From assembly GCA_964035575.1 (NCBI GenBank), contig OZ037867.1, forward strand, positions 1,364,001 through 1,428,000: DNA of 64,000 nucleotides, written 5' to 3'. The stretch comes from Rhynchopus sp. YZ270_cl-10. Lineage: Eukaryota > Euglenozoa > Diplonemea > Diplonemida > Diplonemidae. Of this stretch, positions 54,601 to 64,000 are shown piece after piece. Every line of letters begins with the position of its first letter. Position 1 is the stretch's first letter. The position numbers were made by a program, and so were the translations under genes. The notes under the pieces were generated by a model. It did not search any database. It had not been told where the DNA came from and worked only from the letters and a program-made list of their open reading frames with translations.

Positions 54601-56488
54601 AAAAAAATAAAAACAAAAAAAAGCAAAACAAAAACAAACAAACAAAAAAACCAATCCCCCAATAAAAATACTGGTCTGCATCTTTTGTAATTTTTCTTTT
54701 TATCTCATTTGAAGAAAATCGTGGCTAGTCTAAAAGCTGTTGCTGTTGTTCACTTATCACGTATCCCCTTTTCTCCTCCTCCCCTGGTGAGAAGTGAGGA
54801 AGCGCATATTAGGCTGGGGGTCTTTCCACCACTGGCCGTCCTACACCCTGAACCTCATATGGGGATACTTCCATACCATTATCTACTCAGGAACTTCTTT
54901 GTGTGCACATCTGGGTCCGCATCCCATATGTCGACATCCCGCGCGATGCGGGGCATTTATTAAGGTGTCTCACGTGCACACATCGTAAAGAAAGCGAGAA
55001 CAGGAATCAGTGCGAATGACAGGATTGCAAACATCCCCTAATACTGCAGACTGGGAGACGTCGAGCAGGCGGGGTCTCGCTGGGGGGGGGGGGGGGGGGG
55101 GGGTAGGGGGGGTCACATCCCATGTTAAAAGTGAGGACCCCGACCAAAAAAAATTTTTTTTGTGAAAAAAATGGACATCACCCTGAAAAACCAGAAAATA
55201 TGGTCCCCGGGTGACCTACAATTCAATTCCGCCTGGTTTTGGACACTTCTGAGCACTTGTGGGGGTCTAATTCGAAATTTTCAAAAAAAAAAAAACGGCC
55301 TGGGACAGGGTTTGTACTTTGGCACCTTTCAAATCGGGGTACAATCAAAACCCATTAAAAACACCGTTGGGAGGCATTGAGAGGGTGGGAAAAGTGCCGG
55401 GGGCACTTCTACGCCAAGTCCGCTCTAAAATTCTTGTGTAGGCGCAGTGGAATGGCAGTAAAGGCAAAGCGCCGTATCCACTGTGGAATGGGCCTGCTGA
55501 AGGTGTCCTCAGAGGCGATTCTGCAAGTCCTGGGGAGATTGAGTTTAAGAAAACACGCGAAAAGGGGAGGAAAGTGACGTGTGTGGTATTGGGCCTCCCA
55601 CGCGCATCCTCGCGGGTCATTGCGTACGACTTGTCGTCAAGCAGTCTGGCCTTGCCACATTGGAGCAGTGTGCCTAAGTTCCCAATACGGCGTTCCTTGC
55701 CCTTGTGAGCTTTGTGGACACCCCACTCTTGCCGCTGTATATTGTGGCGTGCCTGGCTGTATCGACGAGGGATGTCTCTTTCCTCCCACAATAATGTGAG
55801 TGTGGGGTCTGAACAAGATAAAGAAGACGAGGCAGATGCGGGGCGGTGCTTTAGTCGAGTCTACGACTGGATACCTATATACGTGGCTAGTACAGGGCTA
55901 TTGAAGGCTGAACTGCAAAACCAAGGGGGGAATTGGGCATTGCAATATCTGGAAAGTCATACGAGGTGTTATTTTTTAAAAGGGAAGATACCCTGAGGGA
56001 CTGGGTGAGGCAGTGACGGCAGATCTGCTCGATAATTTACACCTGACTAATTTTCCTCCCTAAATTGATCACTCCCTGGCCTATTAATGGTGTGGGTACC
56101 TAAGCGCGTGTATACACTGGTCACTACGACCCACAAAATACAGATGCCAGGTGACCGTCTTGTCTTGTTTTGGCTGTATTCAAACGCAATTAGATGATAT
56201 TAGTCGAGATGTGTCATTTACTTCCTAAAATATGAGTCATGGGCTGTTGCCATGGCCATATCTCGTTTATGTGCTAAAAATAGGAATAAGCAAGGTACAA
56301 ACCCTGTCCCACGACCCCTTTTTTTTTCGGAATTTTGATTTTCTGGTCACTTCTGGTCACTATTTTTGGTATTTTCGGGCCTCCAGGACGTTTTCTGGGG
56401 GGTCTTGGGTAGTGACTTGTGGGGTCGGACACTGCGCTGCGCGTAGAATTAAAAAACCCTGAAAAAGTGCAGGGTCCTCCCCTTGTGA
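54601..56488. other. Repeat-rich DNA with doubtful coding remnants
   Basis: A pure G run of 22 lies at 55082-55103, a second shorter one follows it. Around 55380-55790 the composition becomes gene-like and open frames exist on both strands; one reads CPCELCGHPTLAAVYCGVPGC, a Cys/His pattern that could be a decayed zinc-binding piece. No frame is convincing enough to call. Confidence 0.4.
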
Positions 56489-57364
56489 CCCCCCCTAGGC
56501 ATACTGTGCGGGCGAGTAAAAAAAACTCGCCTACTCGCCAAAAACTCGCCTAAAACTCGCCTATTTTTGGGGGGCGAGTTTTGGCGAGTTTTTTTTTTAG
56601 GTAGGGATTTTACCTTGGGAAAAATGTACACACGAAAATATGAGGGAAATTTGAGTTTTGAAGAGAAAATTTTTTTCGTTCCACTTGAACAAGACCTCTA
56701 CAGTTTGCTTTGTAGGCTTCCACAACCAGTACCACCAGTCCAGCTGTAGCTTCTGCGGATCCATGAAGCTTGCACAGATGGGTGCGATGTAGTCGTGGGG
56801 AATACCGCCAAGGGGTGGCCTGCAGGGTTGCCATTTACCGGCATGGCGAGGACATTGTTGTATAGCGAGTGTAGCCCCGGCTCATGTCTTCGTCATCCTC
56901 CGGATTGTAGCACGTCTTGTCCCCCGGGATCTATGGCACGCCTGGATCTTCCCCTGGAGCAAATGTTTACATACATGCCTGTCAGCCACTGCCGTGACAT
57001 GGTTGCCGTTAGACGTACAAGTGACACATTTTCAATTTTTTTGTGTGTTTTCGAGTGGCATGTTGTCATCAGTCACCCCCGCCCTCCATTTTCACATCCT
57101 GGTGCACATTTTCACCCCCAAGGTGCGTATGTGCACCAGGATTTGCACCCAAATGTGGGCGAGTTTAGGCGAGTTTAGGCGAGTTTTTGGCGAGTTTAGG
57201 CGAGTTTTGGCGAGTTTTTGGCGAGTTTTGGCGAGTAATAGGCGAGTAATGGGCGAGTAGGGCGAGTTTTTGGCGAGTTTTTCCTGAAAATCAGGAAAAC
57301 GAAAAACTCGCCTAAAAACGGCTCGCCTGCACAGTATGCCTAGGGGGGGGGGGGGGGGGGGGGG
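56489..57364. mobile_element. CCCCCCTAGGCATAC-ended element with GGCGAGTTTT satellite body
   Basis: Left end CCCCCCTAGGCATACTGTGC (56490-56509) and right end (57323-57348) are reverse complements, the right one running into 22 Gs. Directly inside each end are GGCGAGTTTT-type units, in inverted orientation at the left (56510-56595, both orientations) and as about 10 degenerate units at 57157-57285. The middle has no recognisable gene. The end sequence is shared with the element at 63175-63755. Confidence 0.65.
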
Positions 57365-57594
57365 CGTGTCGGCACTCTCCGTTGTGGGAGAGAGGCCTCC
57401 AGACACGAAGCCAACTGCTTGATGTCACGCAGTGGGAAATTGACCTCGAGAATGATTTTCAATCAAGGTTACAAATGAGAGGCTTCGGTCCTCTTTCTCC
57501 TTTTTGTTTTCAACTACAATGAAATGCAATACAAAACAAACAGAGTAGCAAAAACAAAAACAAAAACAACAAAGTTGAAACAAACTTTTTCAAA

Positions 57595-57710
57595 CCCCCC
57601 TGTAAGGGCAACCGTAGGTGAAGTAGAGAAGTAAGGTATAGTATTGAAATCGATGTGGGGGGGGAGTAAAGGGTCAATTTTACAAAACCAGATTTTGAGG
57701 AAAATTTTAG
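57595..57710 (+). repeat. Dispersed repeat, copy 2 (pair with 35522-35627)
   Basis: Same orientation; differs by a short insertion in GGTGAAGTAGAGAAGTAAGG and several substitutions. Confidence 0.75.
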
Positions 57711-58054
57711 CCGAAAATGGGCCCCACGTATAAGCAACCGGGCTGATATTTCTCAAAATTTAAGTGGTCAAAAAATTGTCCAATTTTCGAGATTGACCCC
57801 ACCACTGCACGGGCGGAGTCCAAAAATGCAAATAAGGATGGTGCTACTGAAAATCAGTCAGGGACCTGTCAATATCGGGGGGGGGGGGGTTTAGGGGGTA
57901 TCAAAAGCTGTCATAATCACGTGTTTTTTTCTTTTTGACAAAAATGCATTTCAAAGTGATTTTGACCATATATTCCCACCCACACCACCCAAAAAATACC
58001 CCCTCGCCCTGTTTTGACCCCAACCGACCAGTGTTCCTAGCCCTAGTTTTAAAC

Positions 58055-58115
58055 TAAACGTTTTAAACGTTTTAAACTCTAAACGTTTTAAACTGTTTTA
58101 AACGTTTTAAACTCG
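58055..58115. repeat. AAACGTTT palindromic motif cluster
   Basis: TAAACGTTTTAAA-type units repeat about six times. It lies between the left arm and the AGATCTGGCC satellite. Confidence 0.7.
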
Positions 58116-58156
58116 AATAAAAAACGGTGGTGAATTTTGGCTTTTCACACGGATGC

Positions 58157-58352
58157 TGCCAGATCTGGCCAGATTTGGGGGCCAATTTCCCAGATCTGGC
58201 TCGTTTTCCAGATGTGGAGATCTTGTTTCCAGATCTGGCCAGATCTGGCCAGATCTGGCCAGATCTGGCCAGATCTGGGAATCTGGGAAAATTTTTTTTT
58301 CAAAAAAAAAAAAAAAACCCCCAGATCTGGCCAGATCTGGAAATCTGGCCAG
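58157..58352. repeat. 10-bp self-complementary satellite (AGATCTGGCC)n
   Basis: At least eight units, partly tandem (58228-58287), partly interspersed with T- and A-rich DNA. The unit's reverse complement is a rotation of itself, so every unit can pair with every other on the same strand. Confidence 0.85.
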
Positions 58353-61144
58353 TTTTTTTTTTTTCTCAGATTTCTGGCTATTGTCTCCCAGGGAAAGGGA
58401 CTCTCGAATTTTTTTTTTCGCCCCAAAATAGGGCTAATTTCGACGATTTGAGGCCATTTAAAGCAAAATTTGGCACTTTTGAGCATCTGTGGGGGTCTAA
58501 AACGTGGTTTTGCGAACCCGAAATTTCGTGGTTTTTACCAAAGACAAGTCGATTTTTGAAAAATCTCAAAAAAAAAAATTTTTTTTTCCGGGAAAATTTT
58601 GACCCCTGAGTAGGGTTTTTGTGCACCAAAAAGTGCAAAAAAAACGCAAGAGTCGGGTGTTTTGACGATCTGGGGTACCGCCATATGCACTACAGGGGCC
58701 CACAATTCGACTTTTTCTTAGCAATTTCCTTCATAATTTTTTTTTTCCGATTTTGGCAAAGGCAAATCTCAGGCAAAAAAAATTCACCCCTGATAGTGGG
58801 TCCTTGGGTGTCCAGATGCCAAAAACACAAAATTTTTGATGTTTTGACCATCTGTGGGCGCCTAAAACGCACTTCTCTGCCCAAAAAAATGAATATCGAT
58901 TTTTCCTTAGCGTTTTTATAGCCGTGATTTTTGGGTATTTTTTCGCAAAGGGAAAAAAAAAATATCAACCAAAATAGCAGGGTAGATCCTTAGCGAAAGT
59001 GAAAATAAGGATTCGAGAGTTTTTATTTTTTTTTCCTTTTTTTTTTTCCTTTTTTCTCTGGCCCATTTTTTTGGTTACCTACTAATTTCCAGCCACAGAG
59101 TGGCACCACCACGGTCCGCAATCGATCCGGAAAGTCAAAATAAGGGGAAAACCAAAAGGAAAAAAAGTAAAAGTTCGCTACCGTTTTTTTGGCTGGCCTT
59201 CGGCCCGCCAATGCCCCTTTAATATTTGTCTTCACTTCATAAGACAAGGACCAATGAGTCAGTGTCACCTTGCATAAGACAATTTTGAAGCATATTTTTG
59301 AAGAACACAATTACTATGTCCACAAACCCGCAAAGCGGACCATTGTAAAAAGGTTGGTGCTGAGGGTGGAGGTTTCGAAGAAGTGCGTGTGTGTTAAAGG
59401 TCGGGTATGAGTCACCTGTACGGAGTATGAGATCCAGTAATAAAGACTTCAACCGGACCAAGGCAGAAACACAACACTGTTAGGCCAAAATCCAAAAACC
59501 CATAGGGCCCCAGTATTGTTGTCGAAAATCCCCACTTAATTTTTGGTGGGATTTTGAACTTTGCCCAAAAACTGCGAAAAAAAATTTCCGCTCGCTGCGC
59601 TCGCGGAGGTTCACCCAATGCGGTCTCGCCTACCCAAACTGCTGGTGCCTATTTAATTTTGAAAATTTTCTTGCTAATGCCGGGCTACCACTTTTTTTCA
59701 GAATGTTTCTAGAAAGTATTACCCTTGTCAGAGGGCGCAGTGTCCGACAAGGGTCACAGCCAGAATGTGATTTAATTGTTCAAATGCCGAAGGAAAAGGA
59801 AGCATGCGAAAGAATAAAAGTAGCGTACCGTGCGCCTGCGGCGCAGCTTGCAGCCCTGTTTGGCAGTAAAAATGTGCAATTTTGAGCGCAATTTTTTGAA
59901 ATGTTGCGTACCGTGGCTTCGCCAGAAACTTTCGTTTCAGCAAAATCTGGAAGTAAAATTTACGGTAACTGTTGAAAATTACCAATGACAGTGCCGTTTT
60001 ATGGCAACATTTTCAGAAATGTTGCGTACCGTGGCTTCGCCATGGGTGCCACGACCGCCGTTTCTTTTCGTAAATATACTGTCACTGCGCGTGCCTGGTG
60101 CAAATATCAATACAGTGCCGAACTCCGCAGTAGGATCCGAGGAATTCTCACATTCCGCCGGAGGCCCTAACGAGCTGGGTTGGGCTCGACCGAGTTTCAG
60201 CGAAAACCCCCAAAACCTATATTATCCCCTGGGGTTTAGTTATACGACAGCTGAGATGTGTAAAAAAACACCACTATTCTGCCTCAGTACAGTACCAACC
60301 TGCTTGTTGGATTTTTTTTTTTAGACCGTCACTCAATTTTTCCGCGCTGCGCGAGCGGACAAACCATCAACCCCCACGATTTCCCAAAAACCTGAAAGTT
60401 AGCGTCAGGCCTGCGCGGAAAAATTTCAAAAACGGGAGAGAAAAAAAAGGAAAAAAACGAAAATAAATCTGGGGTTTTTAGCGTTTTTAGCGAAAATAAG
60501 GATCTACCCTGCAAAATAGTGGGTCCTTGGGTGACCAAAAATGCAAAAAAAAACGCATTTTTTTGGTGTTTTGACCCTTCAGAACCACCCAAAACGCACT
60601 TTTGTGTACCAAAACACGCATATTTCACATTTCCTTAGCAATTCCTTCACAAGTGCAAGGTGATTTTTGACCAAACTAATTTTGTGCACTTTTTTTGTGG
60701 TCACGTGACGCTAAAATCCTCTCCGTGATGCGAGAATTACATGTGAGAATGCGATAATGATTCTCGCGTGCGAACGCCCAAAACCACGAGGACGCAAGCA
60801 AGGCTTCAGTGCACTTAGGTACAGGATGCGTCGTTTTCAGTTACAAAAAAGGGTACTGTGAAGCGGTTGAGGCACACACAGACCCGCTGCAAAATGCATC
60901 TGGGACCCACGCTAGACCCCCTAAAAGCTGTAAAACCATATATTTCCATCTCGCGACCCCAGCGGATGTGGACTGAGGTGTTTTTTTTTGGGTGTTTAGA
61001 AAGGTTTTTGTCCGATTGGAGAATTTTTTCGGTAAGTGTTGCATTTTGTCCCCACTGAGTGTGCACTCAGAAAACACTCATCAATAAAACGACCTGGTAA
61101 AAAATAGTTATTTTCTATCGTAGTAGTGGGTTTGTTGTGCAGTG

Positions 61145-61477
61145 ATGTTCTTTGTACCTGGAGAGTGGGCCGAGTGCAAGGTATGTTTTTAACCCCCCGG
61201 TTTTCTCCCTTTTCGACATGTCCGCTATTTTTTAGCTATTTTTTTTTTTTTTTGTCAACAAAAATGTCACTTTTACGTTTAAGGGGTACGGCGCGGCTTC
61301 TTGTTTGTTTTTTTTGTTGTAGTCTCTACTTTTACATTCAATTTCTCTTAACAGGTACCCGAACCGACGACCCTTCATCGTGACAGCGAAGCAGTGCCGA
61401 CGGAAGAGCTGGTGCAATTATTTCAAAACCAGGTGGCGATCGTAAAAGTCGGGTTTATATACCAACTTTTCCATTAA
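61145..61477 (+). CDS. Possible small spliced ORF, 52 aa
   Basis: ATG at 61145 opens 12 codons (MFFVPGEWAECK) ending at a GTATGT donor (61181). A pyrimidine-rich stretch and TTAACAG acceptor (61354) join in phase 0 to 40 further codons (VPEPTTLHRDSEAVPTEELV...) and a TAA at 61475. The splice signals are as good as those of the genes in the left half. The product is short and unrecognised, and the region lies inside a repeat element, so it may be a remnant of a captured gene. Confidence 0.3.
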
Positions 61478-62259
61478 CCCACCCCATAGACCACCCTAAT
61501 TATTATGAAACTCTTAGTCAGTCACTGCTATAGCCATTTAACCCAGGGAGCATAGCTAGTGCAAGAAATTCGACTTCGGGATCCGGAAAGTCTGTCCTCT
61601 GCTCTTGCGGAGGACTAGGCACAAGAAAATATTGCGTTCCCCCAGAAAACCAATTTTTGTCAGAGTAATTTTTGCCCAGGGCATGCTCTTGAAGCATGGC
61701 GGCTTGGTGTGAGAAGGGGCAGTGTATTGTTTTGTTCTAGATTTCGACGGTTGTTAGAACGAGTCAAGTGGATGCTTATCTAAACACTGACTTTAGTACA
61801 GACCCGAGAGATCACACATGACTTTGAGGAAAGAACAAAGCAATGCATCTGTACCCGCACGCCAGGTTGTAGTTACTTCAGAATTTTCTTAAGTTTGCAT
61901 GAACGAGGAGGGGCGAATCATTCTTCGGGAACCATTAGCTGTATACCATGGAATGATTTTCTCAAAAACACCACGTGGGGGCTGAATTCAATCCCTTAAG
62001 AATTGCGAATTCAGCCTTTGTAGAAGGTACGTCTTACTTGTACTTGTACTTGTATGCCGTGTCCACCCTTCTCGACCTTACCGGTTCACATGTTCGAAGT
62101 TTATTAGGCAGTGGTAACACCCTTCTCAATTGTGCAAACTTAAGAATTTTCTGCTGGAACTTACCAAAATCGATTTTCTTTCACCCCAAACACCCGCAAC
62201 ACCCCACCTGCTACTTCGGTAGCCTGTGTTGTTGGGAGTTGGTTCTTATGTTGATCCCC

Positions 62260-62374
62260 AGTGTTTTGCACTGCTTCTTCTGAGCCCAACGCTGTTTGGC
62301 CTGTCGACGTAATAAATACGAAGACAGGGCGGCGGTGCCAACAATTTTCCGATGATGTAACGTTTTATCTGATT
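62260..62374 (-). repeat. Dispersed repeat, inverted copy of 47256-47372
   Basis: Reverse complement of the segment near 47.3 kb with only a few substitutions, including the block GGCCTGTCGACGTA. Confidence 0.75.
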
Positions 62375-62499
62375 GATTTATCGTTTGATATACCTTGTGT
62401 GTCCTACTTCGTAACTTGCACACACGAGCAACGTATATTGAACGGTACTTCAAGCGATACTTCGTTATGTCATTGGGGTACCTGGAAAAAAAAATTTTC

Positions 62500-62570
62500 C
62501 CAGACGTCCCAGATCTCCCAGATTTGGCCAGATCTGGGCGGCCCAGATCTGGAGATCTGGCCAGATCTGT
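62500..62570. repeat. AGATCTGGCC satellite, right block
   Basis: Five or so units of the same self-complementary 10-mer as at 58157-58352, mirrored near the other end of the large inverted-repeat element. Confidence 0.8.
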
Positions 62571-62658
62571 GCCAATGGAAATATCACACCTACAGGAAAA
62601 CCAAGATTTTCAAGAAAAATCAAAAAATCAAGAAAAAAGCGTGCGTACTAAGGTGGAT

Positions 62659-62917
62659 AAACACCCCGAAACCGCCTGGGCACCCTTCAGGATAGGTTCT
62701 GGGGTGAAAATATGTGGCTTTGGGGGCTTTCTTGGCCTCAGAATGGGTAAAAGCGGTGCAAAAAGCAGCGTGTGGTTCTCTCCACTGTGGCCTTCATCTG
62801 CACCACCTGCTGTTTGGACCGCTTTTACTCATTTTGGGGCCAGAAAAGCCCTCAAAGCCACATATTTTCACCCCAGAACCTATCCCGAGGGGTACCCAGG
62901 CGGTTTCGGGGTGTTTA
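62659..62917. mobile_element. Foldback hairpin with arms of about 100 bp
   Basis: 62659-62757 pairs with 62818-62917, for example ACACCCCGAAACCGCCTGGG with its near complement at the far end and GGTGAAAATATGTGGCTTTG with CAAAGCCACATATTTTCACC. The loop is about 60 bp. Mismatches are few, so the hairpin is fairly young. Confidence 0.75.
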
Positions 62918-63174
62918 GAGGGACTGGTGGAACTTAGAACCATGTTTCAAAAAAGGTACCAGGTCCTAGTACCCTCCCAAGGTACTAAGTCCTTGCCACT
63001 TTTTCAGTTTGCCCGTTTTGGGGCCAAAAAAGGGTCGGTTGGGGTCAAAACAGGGCGAGGGGGTATTTTTTGGGTGGTGTGGGTGGGAATATATGGTCAA
63101 AATCACTTTGAAATGCATTTTTGTCAAAAAGAAAAAAATACGTGTTTTATGACACCTTATACGTGGGGTTTGAT

Positions 63175-63755
63175 ACCCCCTAGGGGGCATACCTTCGCAA
63201 ATTTATGACGTAGCGCGTAGCGCGTAGCGCGTAGCGCGTAGCGCGTAGCGCGTAGCGCGTAGCGGGGGGGACGTAGCGGGGGGGAGATAAGGTAGCGTAC
63301 ATGACGTAGCGCACGTAGCGTAACGTAACGGTAACGTAACGTACGTAGCGCACATAACGTAGCGTACATAACGTACATGACGTAGCGCACATGACGTAGA
63401 GCACATAGCGTACGTAGCGCACATGACGTACGTAACGTACATGACGTAGCGTACATAGCGTACATGACGTAGCGCACATAGCGTACGTACGTTCATGCGG
63501 CCAAATTTGACGAAATTTAATGTGCCAAGAACTTGTCCAATTTTCGAAATTGACCCCACGGTGGAAAGATCAGTGATCCGAAAATGCAAATAACGGCACT
63601 TTTGGCCACATTCTCCACACGGGTGCAACATTCCCTGTACAAAAGGCTCACGACCCCTATTCGCAAAAAGGGACGTAGCGCGTAGCGCGTAGCGCGTAGC
63701 GCGTAGCGCCACCCCAAAATCAGGGTCAATTTGCGAAGGTATGCTAGGGGGGGGG
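63175..63755. mobile_element. CCCCCTAG-ended element with GTAGCGC satellite body
   Basis: Left end CCCCCTAGGGGGCATACCTT then CGCAAATTT (63176-63204); the right end reverse complements to CCCCCTAGCATACCTTCGCA then AATTG. Inside both ends are GTAGCGC heptamer runs (63206-63262 and 63673-63709), and between them a degenerate CGTAGCGCACATGACGTA-type block (63270-63492). A unique-looking part with the shared module lies at 63510-63600. It abuts the end of the large inverted-repeat element. Confidence 0.65.
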
Positions 63756-64000
63756 TTAGGGGCAGCGACTCCCTTAAGAATCCTTAAGGATTTTTGTCAC
63801 TTTTTCGATTTTTGGTATATTGGGCCATTTCCAGGCCACCACCGGTCGGAAAACACCCCAGAACTGGGTCAGAAACACCCTATGACCCAAAAATTCATGA
63901 TAAGGGCGACTCAGAATATGATAAAATGCAAAAAAATAGTGAAAAAGTGGCTTTTTGACGGTTTTGGCCATGTTGGCTAAAACGGCCATTTTTGGTGAAA
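63756..64000. other. Repeat fragment at the right window edge
   Basis: No gene. GAACTGGGTCAGAAACACCC followed by TATGACCC and AAAATTCATGA (63863-63902) resembles GAATGGGTCGGAACGACCCT followed by GTGACCC at 45891-45925, so another repeat family reaches the edge. Confidence 0.5.

Larger units (their letters stand above)
57894..63180. mobile_element. Large inverted-repeat element, 5.3 kb, palindromic satellite near both ends
   Basis: The left arm 57894-58028 and the right arm 63033-63180 are near-perfect reverse complements, including GACAAAAATGCATTTCAAAG and CCCACCCACACCACCCAAAA. Inside both arms lie AGATCTGGCC satellites (58157-58352 and 62500-62570). The interior is a mosaic of T/A-rich repeats; pieces such as GTGGGTCCTTGGGTG recur (58795, 60520) and AATGTTGCGTACCGTGGCTT recurs (59909, 60015). 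No transposase recognised, so it is either non-autonomous or very old. Confidence 0.6.

Noticed and set aside
55345-55791. 148-codon minus-strand frame and Cys-rich plus-strand frame near 55.6 kb as a piggyBac-type transposase tail
   Set aside because: The Cys/His spacing does not convincingly fit and no catalytic core is seen around it.

Overview
The window is nuclear DNA of a eukaryote. Several genes read across short GT-AG introns, coding DNA is GC-rich inside spacers dominated by A, T and polypyrimidine runs, and a fragment of eukaryotic small-subunit rRNA is present. A sperm-tail PG-rich repeat protein suggests a flagellated protist. A tyrosine-recombinase retroelement with the order gag, YR, RT/RNase H (the order known from VIPER elements of trypanosomatids) and polypyrimidine-AG stretches upstream of intronless genes would fit Euglenozoa, perhaps a diplonemid. 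That placement is an inference from weak evidence.

Region 1 (1-25110) is a head-to-tail array of a unit of about 4.55 kb, entering from the left edge and ending sharply at about 25110. Each unit carries, on the + strand, a secreted AA10-type lytic polysaccharide monooxygenase with a fungal-type CBM1 and a secreted protein of 249 residues with 12 cysteines and no family I recognise. There are six monooxygenase copies (the first cut by the window edge) and five copies of the partner. The copies look identical except for the number of a 21-bp repeat in the proline-threonine linker (5-4-5-4-4-6). Both products should be secreted, so the array looks like a dosage amplification for attack on chitin or cellulose, with the partner possibly acting outside the cell too.

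Region 2 (25111-39396) holds single-copy genes: a small spliced ORF, an SSU rRNA fragment, a spliced STPGR-repeat protein, an unknown protein of 211 residues, a bacterial-type dimethylarginine dimethylaminohydrolase, and a spliced coiled-coil plus P-loop NTPase gene. Spacers contain microsatellites and dispersed repeats.

Region 3 (39397-64000) is a transposon graveyard. A TTAA-flanked element with CCCT ends (piggyBac-like signature, no transposase seen) spans 39397-47006 and has taken in a gag-YR-RT/RNase H retroelement (40068-44913) lying next to its own short internal-deletion form (39720-40067). A second TTAA/CCCT element, a TA-flanked MITE, foldback hairpins and several elements whose inverted ends enclose short-unit satellites follow to the right edge. 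The recurring pattern of inverted ends around satellite DNA, with one shared sequence module beside different satellites, is the least explained feature of the window. No convincing complete gene was found there apart from two doubtful small ORFs.
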